Positions 1 to 13,803 are shown, numbered from the stretch's first letter. The stretch: 64,000 nucleotides of DNA from Adiantum capillus-veneris (GCA_014529385.2 CM043949.1:145904350-145968349); one strand, 5' to 3'. Translations and numbers: made by a program. The notes: generated by a model from the letters alone, not told the origin.

Positions 1-385
1 GGCATATGCATGAGGGGTAGAGGTGTCAAAAAGTCAAATATTCAATCCCTACAAGGAAGGGGCGAGCCCTACATGAGGGGGGATGAGAGATAACACCCAC
101 ACACTCACACAAGGCATGCATAGCACAAAGAAAGCAAAAGGGACACTTGTCAAGTTCCTCCTCATGTTTCCCTCATGGTGTGCCTGAAGCCTATTGGTTG
201 GTCATCCAAGGGGTCCAATGATAATTTAGAAGATTTAATTAATTGATTTTGAATTTATCAAGTCCTCTCTCTCAAAGGGGAAAGGGGGACACTTGTCCTA
301 AGGCTACCCTTGCTGCTTGTAATGCCTCCTGCTTGTGATTGGCTAGGCCTAGAGGGGTCCAATGAGCTTCAAGCACGAGCTACAA
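1..385 (+). repeat. LTR-like repeat fragment
   Basis: No coding capacity is visible. The block resembles 43780-44330 in order and wording: a GGGGATGAGAGA segment followed by ACAC runs, an ACTTGTC segment, and a GTGATTGGCTA box followed by a CCAATG box. That second copy lies upstream of a primer-binding site at 45056, so I read both as pieces of the same LTR family in plus orientation. The identity is my own by-eye comparison and the outer ends are not defined. The left end is cut by the window. Confidence 0.4.

Positions 386-432
<47 letters not shown>
386..432. repeat. 47-base poly(G) tract
   Basis: An uninterrupted run of 47 G residues, followed by TCGACCC. It separates the LTR-like block on the left from the inverted repeat on the right. 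Runs this long are rare in eukaryotic DNA, can form quadruplexes and are prone to sequencing error, so the exact length is uncertain. Confidence 0.9.
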
Positions 433-433
<1 letters not shown>

Positions 434-506
434 CGACCCAAGCAAGCTAGGGGGTTCCTTAGGGGGTATACTCACCCACACACACTCACAAATACTCTCA
501 TTGTGT

Positions 507-661
507 GCTGCAATCACCAAGGAGGTGATCCGCCTCTGCGCATAGATATTGCTCACCCCTCCACTAGTGCTAAGCGTCTCTTTCATCCAATCAACTAGAT
601 CTAGTGGAGGGGTGAGCAGTATCTATGCGCAGAGACGCATACCTCCTTTGTGATTGCAGCC
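507..661. repeat. Inverted repeat, about 60-bp arms
   Basis: The arm at 507-567 (GCTGCAATCACCAAGGAGG onward to CCACTAG) is complementary with few mismatches to 601-661, with a 33-bp spacer. It is a shortened version of the 263-bp fold-back at 25961-26223, and the sequence to its right continues collinearly with the sequence right of that one. It therefore belongs to the CACTA family fragment that follows. Confidence 0.8.
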
Positions 662-2215
662 TTAGTCTCCATCGCACTCAGAGTGCAGTGCTTGTTGGCA
701 TATCAAACTTTCACGACACATCGAAGAGTGTCCTTGCTTGTGAGAACATACCTGGAGCATACGTACCTGGAGTGGACGCAATGACGATTAAACACAATTT
801 AAATTTCTCAAGTATAGCCACGTGAATATGATATAAATTATAAAACGGAGCAAAATTATTCAAATACAATGTTTATGGCTTTAAGAGGTCTCTCTCTCAT
901 CCTCGCATAGCTCAACATAACTCCTTATATCTATATAGAGCTCTCCGTTTAGGTAGATGTCCTCCGTTTTATTTTGTAGATCCTCTGCATGCACCCCATA
1001 GAGAGTAGCATCTTGATGCTCATTTGGCACCACCTCAACGGCTTTTGAGTGAGCATCTTCTCCAATCTCCTCCATTGATGCCGCTCTGATTTGTTCATGG
1101 TAGCCCTCATACGTCCGTGCACTACGAGGGGCTACCTCTATGACGTACCACTAGTTGGATGCAGACTTTGTAGGATGAAATATCACCTGCTAGAGCCACA
1201 TAACTTACATGAGATCTTCCAAGCACATAACTTCTAAAATTGGATAGCTTCCAAACACATAACTTACTTGTTCACAATGCTTGGGTAGTATGAAAGTGTC
1301 TCTGAGGTCGGTCCATTTTTTAGTTGAATCCACTTCAAGGAAACCAGACTCTCCTCTGCCCACAGTAGCGTTGCGACCCTCCATGTTTATCTTGAACATT
1401 GCACATCAAACAAGTCAACAAAAAATCCTCTATAGTCGATCCTCAAAATCTCTTGAAGCGTGGCAAAGTAAGTGAGTTTCTCCACCACACGATCTACATC
1501 AGAGGACCATCGTTGACTAGACTGTTCAAATTTTGCCATGATTCCACAATCTTGAGTAAAACGCTTTTTTTCGATCCATTTCACCCTGAAATATTGACCT
1601 TTACACCATGCTGATGTGTATGACTTATACTACAACCAACAAAGATTATGAGTGGCCGTTCAAACATCTAGAAAGTCACTAGTCGTACATTGCAAACTTA
1701 CCTTGGTCGCCCAATCCCGAGAGTACTCCCACTCCTCCTCAGTCACTTCTTCACCGCACTTTTGTGCGCTTTTCAATTGTTTGTGCAACCATCTTAAGCT
1801 CATGAATGTTGGTAGGCTCTCTAGACCCACAAGATAATGTATCGGTGATCGTCTTCCCCATCTCCATTCGATCCATGCCCTTTGTCACTCTTGCTTTGCA
1901 TCCTCGTATTGTGAAATCCACTTTTGCGTCACTAGATTGTGAAGCATGCAAAATCGATTGATTTTAGCCTCTAGATCTTCCGTCATCTTCTTCTCAACAC
2001 CGAGATTGTACATGACAATCTCAGATATGCGCTCATCATCTATAGTTCTCCATAGTGTGTCGCGGACTTTATCAAATCCATCTAGCCACTCTCCAATGTA
2101 AACTAGGGACTCTGATACAAGCCAAACCTTCTACCATGCTACCTTCCGGACGTTCCTTCTGACACACATATCCCTTAAGTGTTTTCATGAAACATTCTAA
2201 AAAGAACATCCATCT
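569..2215 (-). pseudogene. CACTA (En/Spm) TNP2-like transposase, C-terminal fragment
   Basis: This minus-strand fragment matches 26099-27655 collinearly. About 1387-1584 reads LQEILRIDYRGFFVDLFDV, the start of the DUF4216-type domain of CACTA transposases. About 1205-1399 continues it with FILPKHCEQVSYVF, the usual 'PF.LASQAEQVFY' segment, which has been lost from the other copy. The N-terminal end (about 2072-2215) reads WMFFLECFMKTLKGYV, the DUF4218-type signature. Frames are broken, and the gene ends abruptly at 2215, where retrotransposon gag sequence begins. It is a remnant with no function expected. The domain names come from known TNP2 architecture; the boundaries are mine. Confidence 0.75.
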
Positions 2216-3932
2216 AAAGGTGTTCCAGCTCCTGGTTTGTAGTAGAGCGAGGCTATGGTTCGATAGCCTTGGTGATGAAGAAAAGGCAAATTGTGAAGCC
2301 CTGGAGGCGGCTTTTCGAAGCATATTTCTTGCAGATGCGCAGCTGGATAAAGTAAAGTGGAAGCTGGATGGTTTGAAGAAAATCTTGGAGGGTGATTTTC
2401 AAGCATTTGAGAGGGAATTGGAAGCCCTATGGGGGAAATTGATCAAGGTAACTTCGGCAGAAAATGCCAAATTTTTAAAGTTGAGTAAATTCATGGGTTG
2501 CGTGCACAAAGAAGTGCGAAATAAGGTTGAGATAGATAGCCCGGTGCTGTATGAAGATGCGGTAGCTCTAGTGAAAGGGCGGACCAAAAAGATTTTGAAG
2601 AAGCGTGAGGCTAGGCAAGTTTTGCAAAGTGCAATGATGCCAAGGTAGTGTAATGCGGTGGTAGCCGAACCACAGGTGGTGCAAAGAGAAGTGCAAGTGC
2701 GAGAGATATGGTGGTTTCTATGCTAAAGATGCCGGCTAGAGTGGTTCCAATTGAGGAGCAAGTGCAGGTGGTTCCGGAGTGGACAAAAGATGTGTTGTCA
2801 AGTTCTAGTGTAGCTGTTAAAGCTCCGTTTGCAAACGACGTCGAACCGGTGAAGCTAGAGTAGATTCTTGAGCTTGAAACAGAAGAAGAGGCTGAGTCGA
2901 ATGATAGTAGCTCTATGGATAGAGATTCGAGTTGGGAGACCGAGTCATCTCAGTCCAGGTATGATGAGTTTGACCTCTTACATGTGAGTGGAGAGACAGT
3001 GAATGTGTGCAAGGAGCAGCATGAAATGCAAGCCAAGGTGCCTAATGAAGACCACGTAGAGCAGTCTAGGCCTACATGTGGTGAAGAGCAGGTAAACCTG
3101 GTGTGTGGTACCATGCTAATGGCCATGTTGATGAAGGTAGCAATGGAGTGTGCCATAGTGGTGCAGCAAGTGCAAAGTTTTGCCAAAAGGCGTAAATCAG
3201 CTATTTTGATGGAAGAAGAGGACGGTAATGCGATAAAGAATGAGTTTCTCTCTTCCTTGGCAGAGATTAAGGATGCAACGGTAGAAGGGCTGGTGGTTGC
3301 AACCGACAAGCGAGTAGTGCTTATTGACCTTGAAGGGCCAGTTGACAAAGAGGACCTCAATAATGCTGGAATTGAGTGCATGGCGTCGGGTTTGTAGCAC
3401 TTTACCTGATGCATCCATTCGATGTTTTCTCAGCTCACCAAGGTTAAAGATACTAGTGTCGGATGCAAGCTTCAAGGTGGACTTGATACTTCAGGGCAGT
3501 GTGGAGTTAAAATTAGAGGTTCTTCCTAGGCAGTCAGTGCCCTCTATGACAGGTGATGCGGATTCCAAGGCGGTGTCCAAGCTTTTCAAGGAGCTTTGTG
3601 AGTGGTGGTTGAAGGGGATGCTAATAAAGGTGGATGTGCACTGTGGTGTTGAGCAGGTACAAGCTCTACTAGACAAGGATCTAGCTTTACATGGTTGGGA
3701 GATTGGGTCAAGTATGTCAAGTCTACTTCGTGGGAGCGATGGTGCAAGCAGAGCTTTGGATGGCGAGCACGATGGTGCTCTATTTGGTGTTCTTGGAGGT
3801 GCTTTGTTGCGAGTGGCCAGTTTGTCAATGAGTGCTAGGAGTGGTAGAGGTATGCTGCTAACAGTATGGCTATGTAGCTGGTTATGTGCCTTGGTGTGGC
3901 ACTATTCAAGGGTGTTGCAGGTGGGTGGATGA
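2216..3932 (+). pseudogene. LTR-retrotransposon gag fragment, 5' truncated
   Basis: The frame at 2187-2648 reads RARLWFDSLGDEEKANCEAL and DFQAFERELEALWGKL, typical of the Retrotrans_gag capsid domain of Ty3/gypsy-type elements. Two further frames follow (2915-3397, 160 residues, acidic; 3324-3932, 202 residues, with a hydrophobic end). They look like the long gag tail but are out of register with each other, with stops between 2649 and 2914. The first 30 bases of the open frame lie in CACTA sequence, so its apparent ATG at 2187 is an accident of fusion and the real N-terminus is missing. No zinc knuckle, protease or reverse transcriptase is seen. Probably a decayed gag-only element. An almost identical copy lies at 52421-54137. 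Confidence 0.65.
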
Positions 3933-6576
<2,644 letters not shown>

Positions 6577-7707
6577 TGTGAGCGGGATGGAAACACACAG
6601 AACGCCTCTATAACGACCCGGCACACACTCTTGGGAAGATACACACACACACTATGGGGCACCACTCGGCTTAGACAACACTCCTGGCCGAGACAGGGAA
6701 CACACCTCTGGAGTGAGAGGAGAGAGACTATCCACTTGCCCACTCCACACACACACACACACCCAAAAAACTCAGCTCAAAAGAGGATAATTTCTGATGT
6801 TTAGATACAATTGAGCTTGGGCCAACACCAATGGGGCAAACAGCTCACACAATATGGGTAAAAGATACCAGATACAATCACAAACTGGAGCAGAAACTTC
6901 GCTCATAGGAGAAACTTACACAGCCAAAATAGTAGAAAAAGAGGGAGGAATTTGGAAAAATGGACAGCTCCATCGCGTCCGGAACAGCCCAAAACCCCAG
7001 TCTACAATGTCAAAGTGCTCAAATCTGACCTTGGATGAGCAGTTTACGGCCAAAACAGGCTCCAAAAACCCCAAAAACACACCTGCGGCTGTTCCTCCTC
7101 TCTTCTCCACGTTTTTTCTGGTCTTCTCTCTGTTTTTTCAGTTCCCACACTTAGATTTATTAGTTGGGCACCCTTGGCCTTTTAGATGACCTCAAACGGA
7201 CCCCGAACAGGCCAAAAACTGACCTCGCAGTGCATAGTTGTCACCTTTTTGCATCATTCGCACACTTGGCACTCAGCTTTTTTCAATAATGCGTCTCGCC
7301 ACCACGTGAAGTGGCCCCAAAAATTGGTCCTCATGATGACCTTTCTGCATAATTATCACAGGAAAACACCCACGTTGTGCCCGTACTTCTCCACGTGCAA
7401 GTATTGACCCCATTCGGCCTCCTGACACCACTAGATGCCATCTGACGCACCTGCTTACCTCATGTCGTCGGCCCACGGATAGCTTCCTCGAGACGTTTTA
7501 CGCGCTACCAACTCCTCATTATTGTAGAAAAAACACACTGGTACTGGTGATAGTGAAAATCGATGCACTATGTACATGTTGTCCTACCTGTACACATGTG
7601 GGCCCCACGTAACCACCTGGCTCTAGAAAATGGGCAATCCTTTATTCAATGCACCATGCATGTGTATATACATATGTGCAATCCCTTGCTCCAAAAAACT
7701 CCTGACA
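6577..7707 (-). repeat. 3' LTR of gag-only element, copy A
   Basis: On the plus strand it runs from TGTGAGCGGG to CTCCTGACA and matches 10696-11832 end to end with many substitutions. It contains short CA runs near its outer end. Open frames inside it are not credible genes: they recur only because the LTRs are repeated. Confidence 0.85.
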
Positions 7708-7726
7708 TAATTTTCCCACCCCTTAG
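7708..7726 (-). promoter_or_regulatory. Polypurine tract
   Basis: On the minus strand this reads AAGGGGTGGGAAAATTA directly before the 3' LTR (TGTCAGG). That is the position and composition expected of the plus-strand DNA primer of an LTR element. Confidence 0.7.
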
Positions 7727-7757
7727 CCTACTAGAGCATTCATGCTCAACAGCAGCA

Positions 7758-9248
7758 CTAGTAGATGCTCATTCCACCTGGATCAAAAGGCAAAAGGCAT
7801 ATCGCCTGATTCACAAGAAGCATCATAACACCACACCTACATTTGTCAACAGTCAACCAAAATGCACCATAGGCATATCCAACTAACACATCCGCCCTGT
7901 CTAGAGTTCCAAAAGCATAAATATTGCATGCCACATTCAACCCAACCGATAGAGACACCTCAAGTGACTCATCACCTGGCATCTTGGCTTCACCAGCCAT
8001 AGCAACAACCTGCAAATCATGCACCCAAGTAGCTAAAAGCATTGTGTGAAGGTAAAGTTGTTGATATCCAAAGCACAAAAGTATCCCCGCAGCACACATA
8101 TCCCTAGCATAGGCACCCACATAGCTGAGATTGGACTCATATATGCCAAACCCCTTCTCATCATCATAAGCATACTCATCATCACACATAACTTCATCCA
8201 CATCATAATCATGGCTATCACCACTATCCATAGCTTCTAGCATGGGTTCATCAGTCTCCAAGAATACAGATCCCTGCTCTAAACCACAATCATGCTCACA
8301 AATTGGTTCAATCACTGCACATACATCAAAATTTGGCTTCAAAACAGGCTCCACATCCAACAAATCCACAAAATGGCTCTCAACCTTGCTCTCTTCCCTA
8401 ATTTCCAAGGAACTAGTATCCAAAGATACATGCTCATCATCAATAACCTCAACCTCACACTCACACCCAGAATCACAAGGTACACAAGTAGCCAATGCAT
8501 CCTCTTCAAGACTTTTCAATCCTGTATCCAAAGCATTACTCACCTCTTTAGGCTCTTCCAGAAACCTGTCAACCTGCAAGACCTCTTTACGCTTCACAAT
8601 AGACCTTGGGAAGAAACGAGAAACATCATAGGATAGGCTACTTTTCACCTGCTTAGGCTTAACTTCATCTTCCATGTCAAATCCATCTTGCACATGCATA
8701 CCTGTACTAATACCATGTTCCTCAAGACGCTTAAACTTCCATTCCTTGTGCTTTGCAATGCATACCGCATCTTCAAAAGACTCGGGCCTCTTCAACTCAA
8801 CCTCGAACCGCAACCAAGGTGACAAACCATCAACAAAAAAACTTTTCTTCAATGAACAAGGGGGGGTCTCATCCTTAAGAGCAACACACCAACGTGTCCA
8901 TAAATCTATAAAACCGTGTACATAGGCATCAACACCTTGACAAGAAACTTGCTTAAGAGCATTGAGCTCATTCCATAATGCATTTGCATCTTCAAAAACT
9001 TGGAAACGCTCTAAAAAAGCTTCTATAAACTTGTCAAGACTCAAACCATAAGAAGAAGCCACTGCCTCTTGAGCTTCCAAATCCATGAACCAAACACGGG
9101 CCTCATCTTTCAAAAGCAATCCAAATAGCCTCAAAATCTTCTCCTCATCACACATATTGTTGCTTATGCATGCCACCTCGACTTGCTCCAGAAAGTCTTC
9201 CGCATCTTCACCACTTCTTCCATGAAATTCCGGATAAGAGAAAGCCAT
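7758..9248 (-). CDS. gag: Retrotransposon gag protein, 496 aa
   Basis: Structural capsid protein of the gag-only LTR element. The N-terminal 180 residues hold a Retrotrans_gag-type capsid domain: FSYPEFHGRSGEDAEDFLEQ at the start, then EARVWFMDLEA, and SLDKFIEAFLERFQVF about 25 residues further on. The ATG at 9248 fits this family, whose capsid domain begins very close to the N-terminus. Residues from about 230 are acidic and cysteine-containing without a CX2CX4HX4C knuckle. The frame is fully open and ends about 30 bases before the polypurine tract, so there is no room for pol. It probably packages element RNA with a helper's enzymes. The copy at 58006-59496 differs by two substitutions that I can see (L to V and L to P). 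Confidence 0.85.
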   Translation of the reverse strand: MAFSYPEFHGRSGEDAEDFLEQVEVACISNNMCDEEKILRLFGLLLKDEARVWFMDLEAQEAVASSYGLSLDKFIEAFLERFQVFEDANALWNELNALKQVSCQGVDAYVHGFIDLWTRWCVALKDETPPCSLKKSFFVDGLSPWLRFEVELKRPESFEDAVCIAKHKEWKFKRLEEHGISTGMHVQDGFDMEDEVKPKQVKSSLSYDVSRFFPRSIVKRKEVLQVDRFLEEPKEVSNALDTGLKSLEEDALATCVPCDSGCECEVEVIDDEHVSLDTSSLEIREESKVESHFVDLLDVEPVLKPNFDVCAVIEPICEHDCGLEQGSVFLETDEPMLEAMDSGDSHDYDVDEVMCDDEYAYDDEKGFGIYESNLSYVGAYARDMCAAGILLCFGYQQLYLHTMLLATWVHDLQVVAMAGEAKMPGDESLEVSLSVGLNVACNIYAFGTLDRADVLVGYAYGAFWLTVDKCRCGVMMLLVNQAICLLPFDPGGMSIY

Positions 9249-10151
9249 GGCTACCCAAGTTACGATGCTTTGAGAACCCCTTCAAACACACATGCAAGAA
9301 CCCACAACTTTTGACTGACTCAATCCCCAGAAACCTCAATGGAGCTCAACTTTAGATAAGGACAAACACATGCACATCAAATGAGTTTTCATAGTTGATC
9401 ATTGGAATTACAACAGGCAAAGGACATTCCAGGATCTCTCGTAATCTTCTTGGCCCGAACATAAAGACTATGCGTTGCTGGAAAAAAATCTTCCTGGACA
9501 CATGAACATTTATCTGGATTCTCTGAGTTAAATGAAAAGGAGTGAATTGAGGTCCATTTTGATCATCCATTAAAGCCAACCATGAAGCTCCCAAGAAAGC
9601 ACACCTGACTTATCCTCTGATTTTGCCAAAATTTCAGTAGCATAACAGCATAAATGGCTCAAAAGACCAAAAAACCAGCCATCATAACTTGAAAAAATTT
9701 TGACAGAGTTTCCCCAGAAGTAGAGCAGTCAGAACCCAAAATATAGACTGTATATGTATGCATAAACTGTCAACAATAGAACCCGAGCATCAAGTAGGAA
9801 TCACTAGTACATAGCCTATGGTGAGGTCACAAAAAGGGTGCTCCAGCTACCTGTATCACCGAAAGGATCTCCACATTTGAGAATCCCCCAGCTCAATAAA
9901 ACCTCACGCTATCGACCCTCACACGAAGGCTAATGCAAATCGCGTATAGTCAAGTCTTAGAAATGACTATCTTCCAGACCAAGTCTCAGAAATGGTTGGG
10001 ACTACCAAATAAAACCAAATATGGCTCCACAAAGGCGTACAATGGCAGTTTCCACAAGTAACATACAATACCGGCAGACAATGCGCTCAAACAGGCGCCA
10101 ACTGATGCATACCCACAGCAATTGCAAGTGACTCCCACTTGCCAATGTATC

Positions 10152-10919
10152 ACTTAACTCCAACTACCTGTACCTGTGTGAATCACCTATACTTGTACCT
10201 ATCCCTGTAACCTGTAACCTATAATCTGCAACCTGTAATCCCGAATCTCGAAGCTTAAAGCTCGAAGCAGTTGGTACTCGAAGAAGATCCTCCGTGGGGG
10301 CGCCAAAAGAATGTGATCGGGATGGAAACACACAGAACGCCTCTATAACGACCCGACACACACTCTTGGGAAGATACACACACACACTATGGGGCACCAC
10401 TCGGCTTAGACAACACTCCTGGCCGAGACAGGGAACACACCTCTGGAGTGAGAGGAGAGAGACTATCCACTTGCCCACTCCACACACACACACACACACA
10501 CCAAAAAAACTCAGCTCAAAAGAGGATAATTTTTGACTTAACTCCAACTACCTGTACCTGTGTGAATCACCTATACTTGTACCTATCCCTGTAACCTGTA
10601 ACCTATAATCTGCAACCTGTAATCCCGAATCTCGAAGCTTGAAGCTCGAAGCAGAAGGTACTCGAAGAAGATCCTCCGTGGGGGCGCCAAAAGAATGTGA
10701 TCGGGATGGAAACACACAGAACGCCTCTATAACGACCCGACACACACTCTTGGGAAGATACACACACACACACACACTATGGGGAACCACTCGGCTTAGA
10801 CAACACTCCTGGCTGAGACAGGGAACACACCTCTGGAGTGAGAGGAGAGAGACTATCCACTTGCCCACTCCACACACACACACACACCCAAAACACTCAG
10901 CTCAAAAGAGGATAATTTC
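10152..10919 (-). repeat. 384-bp tandem duplication of leader, primer-binding site and LTR end
   Basis: The block beginning ACTTAACTCCAACTACCTG at 10152 restarts at 10536. Each unit holds the leader with repeated CCTGTAACC-like words, the primer-binding site (GGCGCCA on the plus strand at 10299-10305 and 10683-10689) and the terminal 220 bp or so of the LTR (starting TGTGATCGGG at 10312 and 10696). The element therefore has two primer-binding sites and one and a fraction LTRs on this side. Confidence 0.85.
10683..10689 (-). promoter_or_regulatory. Primer-binding site core, adjacent to full LTR
   Basis: The minus strand reads TTGGCGCCCCCA a few bases after the LTR end. TGGCGCC is the core of the Asp-tRNA-type primer-binding site of many Ty3/gypsy elements. 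A second copy lies at 10299-10305. Confidence 0.65.
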
Positions 10920-11832
10920 TGATGTTTAGATACAATTGAGCTTGGGCCAACACCAATGGGGCAAACAGCTCACACAATATGGGTAAAAGATACCAGATAC
11001 AATCACAAACTGGAGCACAAACTTCGCTCATAGGAGAAACTTACACAGCAAAAACAGCAAAAAAAGAGGGGGGAATTTGGCAAAATGGACAGCTCCATCG
11101 CGTCTGGAACGGCCCAAAACCCCGGTCTACAATGTCAAAGTGCTCAAATCCGACCTTGGATGAGCAGTTTACAGCCAAAACAGGCTCCATAAACCCCAAA
11201 AACACACCTGCGGCTGTTCCTCCTCTCTTCTCCATGTTTTTTCTGGTCTTCTCTCTATTTTTTCAGTTCCCACACTTATATTTATTAGTTGGGCACCCTT
11301 GGCCTTTTAGATGACCTCAAACAGACCCCGAACAGGCCAAAAACTGACCTCGCAGTGCATAGTTGTCACCTTTTTGCATCATTCGCACACCTGGCACTCA
11401 GATTTTTTCAATAATGCGTCTCGCCACCACGTGAAGTGGCCCCAAAAAGTGATCCTCATGATGACCTTTCTGCATAATTATCACAAGAAAACACCCACGT
11501 TGTGCCCGTACTTCTCCACGTGCAAGTATTGACCCCATTCGGCCTCCTGACGCCACTAGATGCCATATGACGCACCTGCTTACCTCATGTCGTCGGCCCA
11601 TGGATAGCTTCCTCGAGACGTTTTACGCGCTACCAACTCCTCATTATTGTAGAAAAAACACACTGGTACTGGTGATAGTGAAAATCGATGCACTATGTAC
11701 ATGCTGTCCTACCTGTACACATGTGGGCCCCACGTAACCACCTGGCTCTGGAAAATGGGCAATCCTTTATTCAATGCACCATGCATATGTATATACATAT
11801 GCGCAATCCCTTGCTCCAAAAAACTCCTGACA
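10696..11832 (-). repeat. 5' LTR of gag-only element, copy A
   Basis: Full-length partner of 6577-7707, bounded by TGTGATCGGG and CTCCTGACA on the plus strand. The element's promoter should lie here, directing minus-strand transcription. Confidence 0.85.
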
Positions 11833-12465
11833 ATGGCACGCATAAGCAATGTTGTTTTGTTTCATAAATTTTTTATTTAACTATGTGCTATTTTTTACAC
11901 TGATTTCTAATCACTGTTTTTGACAAGTATGGTTTGCAGATTCTTATATTTTCAACTGAGGGCAATTGCTTTCCAACAGAGAGGTATGTAATGAAATTGA
12001 TATATTTACTACAGCTGACATGTGGAAAAAGGCTAAGGGTTATGCGAAAGGATATTACATTTTATGTATATTTGATTATTCAAGTGCTCTTTATGAGCTT
12101 TCGCCATTTATGTCTGGCCAACCAGTTTGTACTCACTTTTGACCATTCAAGAAAACTATAAATCAAATACGTGCAAGAGGAAAATGGTCACTCTTGCACG
12201 GGGGGAGATTGCACACAGCATCCGTCTTATTCTTCTCTCTCCTTCTCTCTTCTCTCTCGCCGTGCTAGCGTAGCACTTCACTTTAGGACGTGCGTCTGCA
12301 CATTCTCCCTCGCTCTATCTTGCTATCTATCTCTCTGTGTTCTTCTTGAGCTCGATAATTAAGAGTGTGTGCTAGGATTCAGTAAGGCCTATTTATCATT
12401 TTATAGTATGTATTGTGCTATTTTGAGTATTTTGTAGGGCCATCATGCATCCGTTTGTAGCAATA
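11833..12465. other. Spacer without recognised gene
   Basis: No credible coding sequence. It contains a hairpin at 12169-12199 with 10-bp perfect arms (CGTGCAAGAG and CTCTTGCACG), a CT-rich stretch (12226-12260) and a small palindrome GTGCTAGCGTAGCAC. It is the CACTA element's left flank. Confidence 0.5.
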
Positions 12466-12740
12466 CACTACAAGAGGTTGTGTGCACTTGTGACGTTTTT
12501 AGCGACAGAAATACATTGGGTTTTTATACTCCCCGGCTTCACTAAGACCCTCGCTAATAGCATTGATACAAGAACGTCGCTATAAGCATCGCTAAAACCC
12601 TCGCCATATAGCAACGCGTATAGAGACGCTTATAGTGACGCTTACATGCTACATATAGCGATGCTTATATTGACGCTTACATGCTACCTATAGCAACGCT
12701 TATAGCGACGTTGCAGAGCCTTATATAGCGACGCTCGAGA
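12466..12740. repeat. CACTA left terminal repeat and subterminal repeats
   Basis: After the CACTACAAGAGGT terminus come about nine degenerate copies of a TATAGCGACGCTTA-type motif in both orientations (for example near 12584, 12618, 12657, 12697, 12724). Subterminal motif clusters are the known transposase-binding zones of En/Spm elements. An identical copy starts at 62710. Confidence 0.75.
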
Positions 12741-13544
12741 GCAAAAAAAATTGGTGGCAGGGAATTCAACCATATTGAATGTTTTAATAATAGAGTAAAC
12801 CTAAATGAATCCAAGATAAGCCCAGATTCCCCTTTGAAAGAAAGTGCAAGGTATAGACCCAAAGTAGTCACCCACAAGACAATATAACCATTAACTCCAT
12901 CATTCATAGTATTGTTTGCAGAATAAAGATACAAAACTGACAAAAGTAAATCAATGACAATTGTACACATCATAGGCAAAATCACTTGATTGTTAAGCTT
13001 TGCAAATGTAATAGTTACAACACCATTGTCATTATTGAGAAAATATACATGGTTTTCCAATAGTTACAAAAAGATGTATACACGTCATCTCATGATACAT
13101 ATCCGATGAAAAAACTAAACTAATGCTAGGCTAGATTGACGTCATCTAATCAGATGTCTCATCACGTCCAAGCGACGTATCTATCAGATATTGCAAAAAA
13201 AAACAATAAGGCAGCTTTCTGTAAGTATAAACATATAATTTACAAATCAATACAACAAATAGAAAAGAGTAAATCCTAATACTAACCATGCCGCCGCAAG
13301 AACTCAGAAGTCCATCGGGACATTTAAGCCCTTTATGCCTGCGTACTCGCGCTCGTATGGTGTGGGGTCACGTCCTGTCATGGACCACTGTTCAAAACAT
13401 ACAAAGAATCCATTATGTTAGAATTTAAAAGTACAAATAGACATAACTACCAAACCTAAAGAGCAATGCAAAAACTCGAAAAACTCGTCATGTAGCATGC
13501 TGATGACTCTATCTTTTAATTCACTTTGTACTTCACTCCAGGTG
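12741..13544. other. CACTA internal sequence, no recognised gene
   Basis: AT-rich. A 127-codon minus-strand frame (12677-13060) is hydrophobic, starts in unremarkable context and overlaps the subterminal repeats, so I do not call it. On the minus strand this should be the 3' part of the CACTA unit beyond the Copia insertion. The copy at 62985-63788 is nearly identical. Confidence 0.45.
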
Positions 13545-13549
13545 TTTAG

Positions 13550-13680
13550 TGAAGAGCGCGTGCAAGAGAATGTGTGCGTGTGCAGCAATGGAGAAGAGAG
13601 GAGAGGAGGAGACCTTGTGTTTGCAGGGGCTAAAACTCACACTCTACATGTGAGCCCCCTCATTCTATTATGTTACTGTA
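13550..13680 (-). repeat. Copia 3' LTR, outer part
   Basis: TGAAGAGCGCGTGC onward, matching the start of the intact LTR at 24795. It is cut at 13680 by the hAT element; the LTR resumes at 22046. Where the other LTR has about 179 bp of GT repeat, this one has only a few GT units. Confidence 0.9.
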
Positions 13681-13803
13681 CAGGGATTTCAAAATGACGT
13701 GATCACACTATAATTTCAGGTTAATAACAATAGAAATGCAAAATAACAAATATTATGTTAATTGACATTCATCTTTTTTGACCTCCAAGGAGACCTGGAG
13801 ACC

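Larger units (their letters stand above)
6577..11832 (-). mobile_element. Gag-only LTR retrotransposon (TR-GAG type), copy A
   Basis: Complete LTRs of about 1.13 kb flank a single gag gene, all on the minus strand. In minus orientation the LTRs start TGTCAGGAG and end CGATCACA. The primer-binding site TTGGCGCCCCCA next to the right LTR resembles the Asp-tRNA type used by many Ty3/gypsy elements. A polypurine tract sits next to the left LTR. No protease, reverse transcriptase or integrase is present, so the element depends on a helper. The LTRs differ at many sites, so the insertion is much older than the A/B duplication. The flanks GACGG (6572-6576) and ATGGC (11833-11837) do not form a target duplication, which suggests a recombinant element. 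Confidence 0.85.

Noticed and set aside
432-440. Cloning-vector junction (SalI site GTCGAC after a G run)
   Set aside because: No vector or adaptor sequence surrounds it, and a single 6-bp site is expected by chance.
2950-3414. 154-codon minus-strand frame opposite the gag tail
   Set aside because: Mirror frame of the acidic gag tail; its Ser/Thr/Cys-rich content is what antisense of Glu/Val-rich codons gives.
8242-8636. Plus-strand frames within the gag gene
   Set aside because: They are antisense shadows of the 496-codon gag frame and have no independent support.
12677-13060. 127-codon hydrophobic minus-strand frame (repeated at 62921-63304)
   Set aside because: It overlaps the CACTA subterminal repeats, matches no family I know and is conserved only because the whole block is duplicated.
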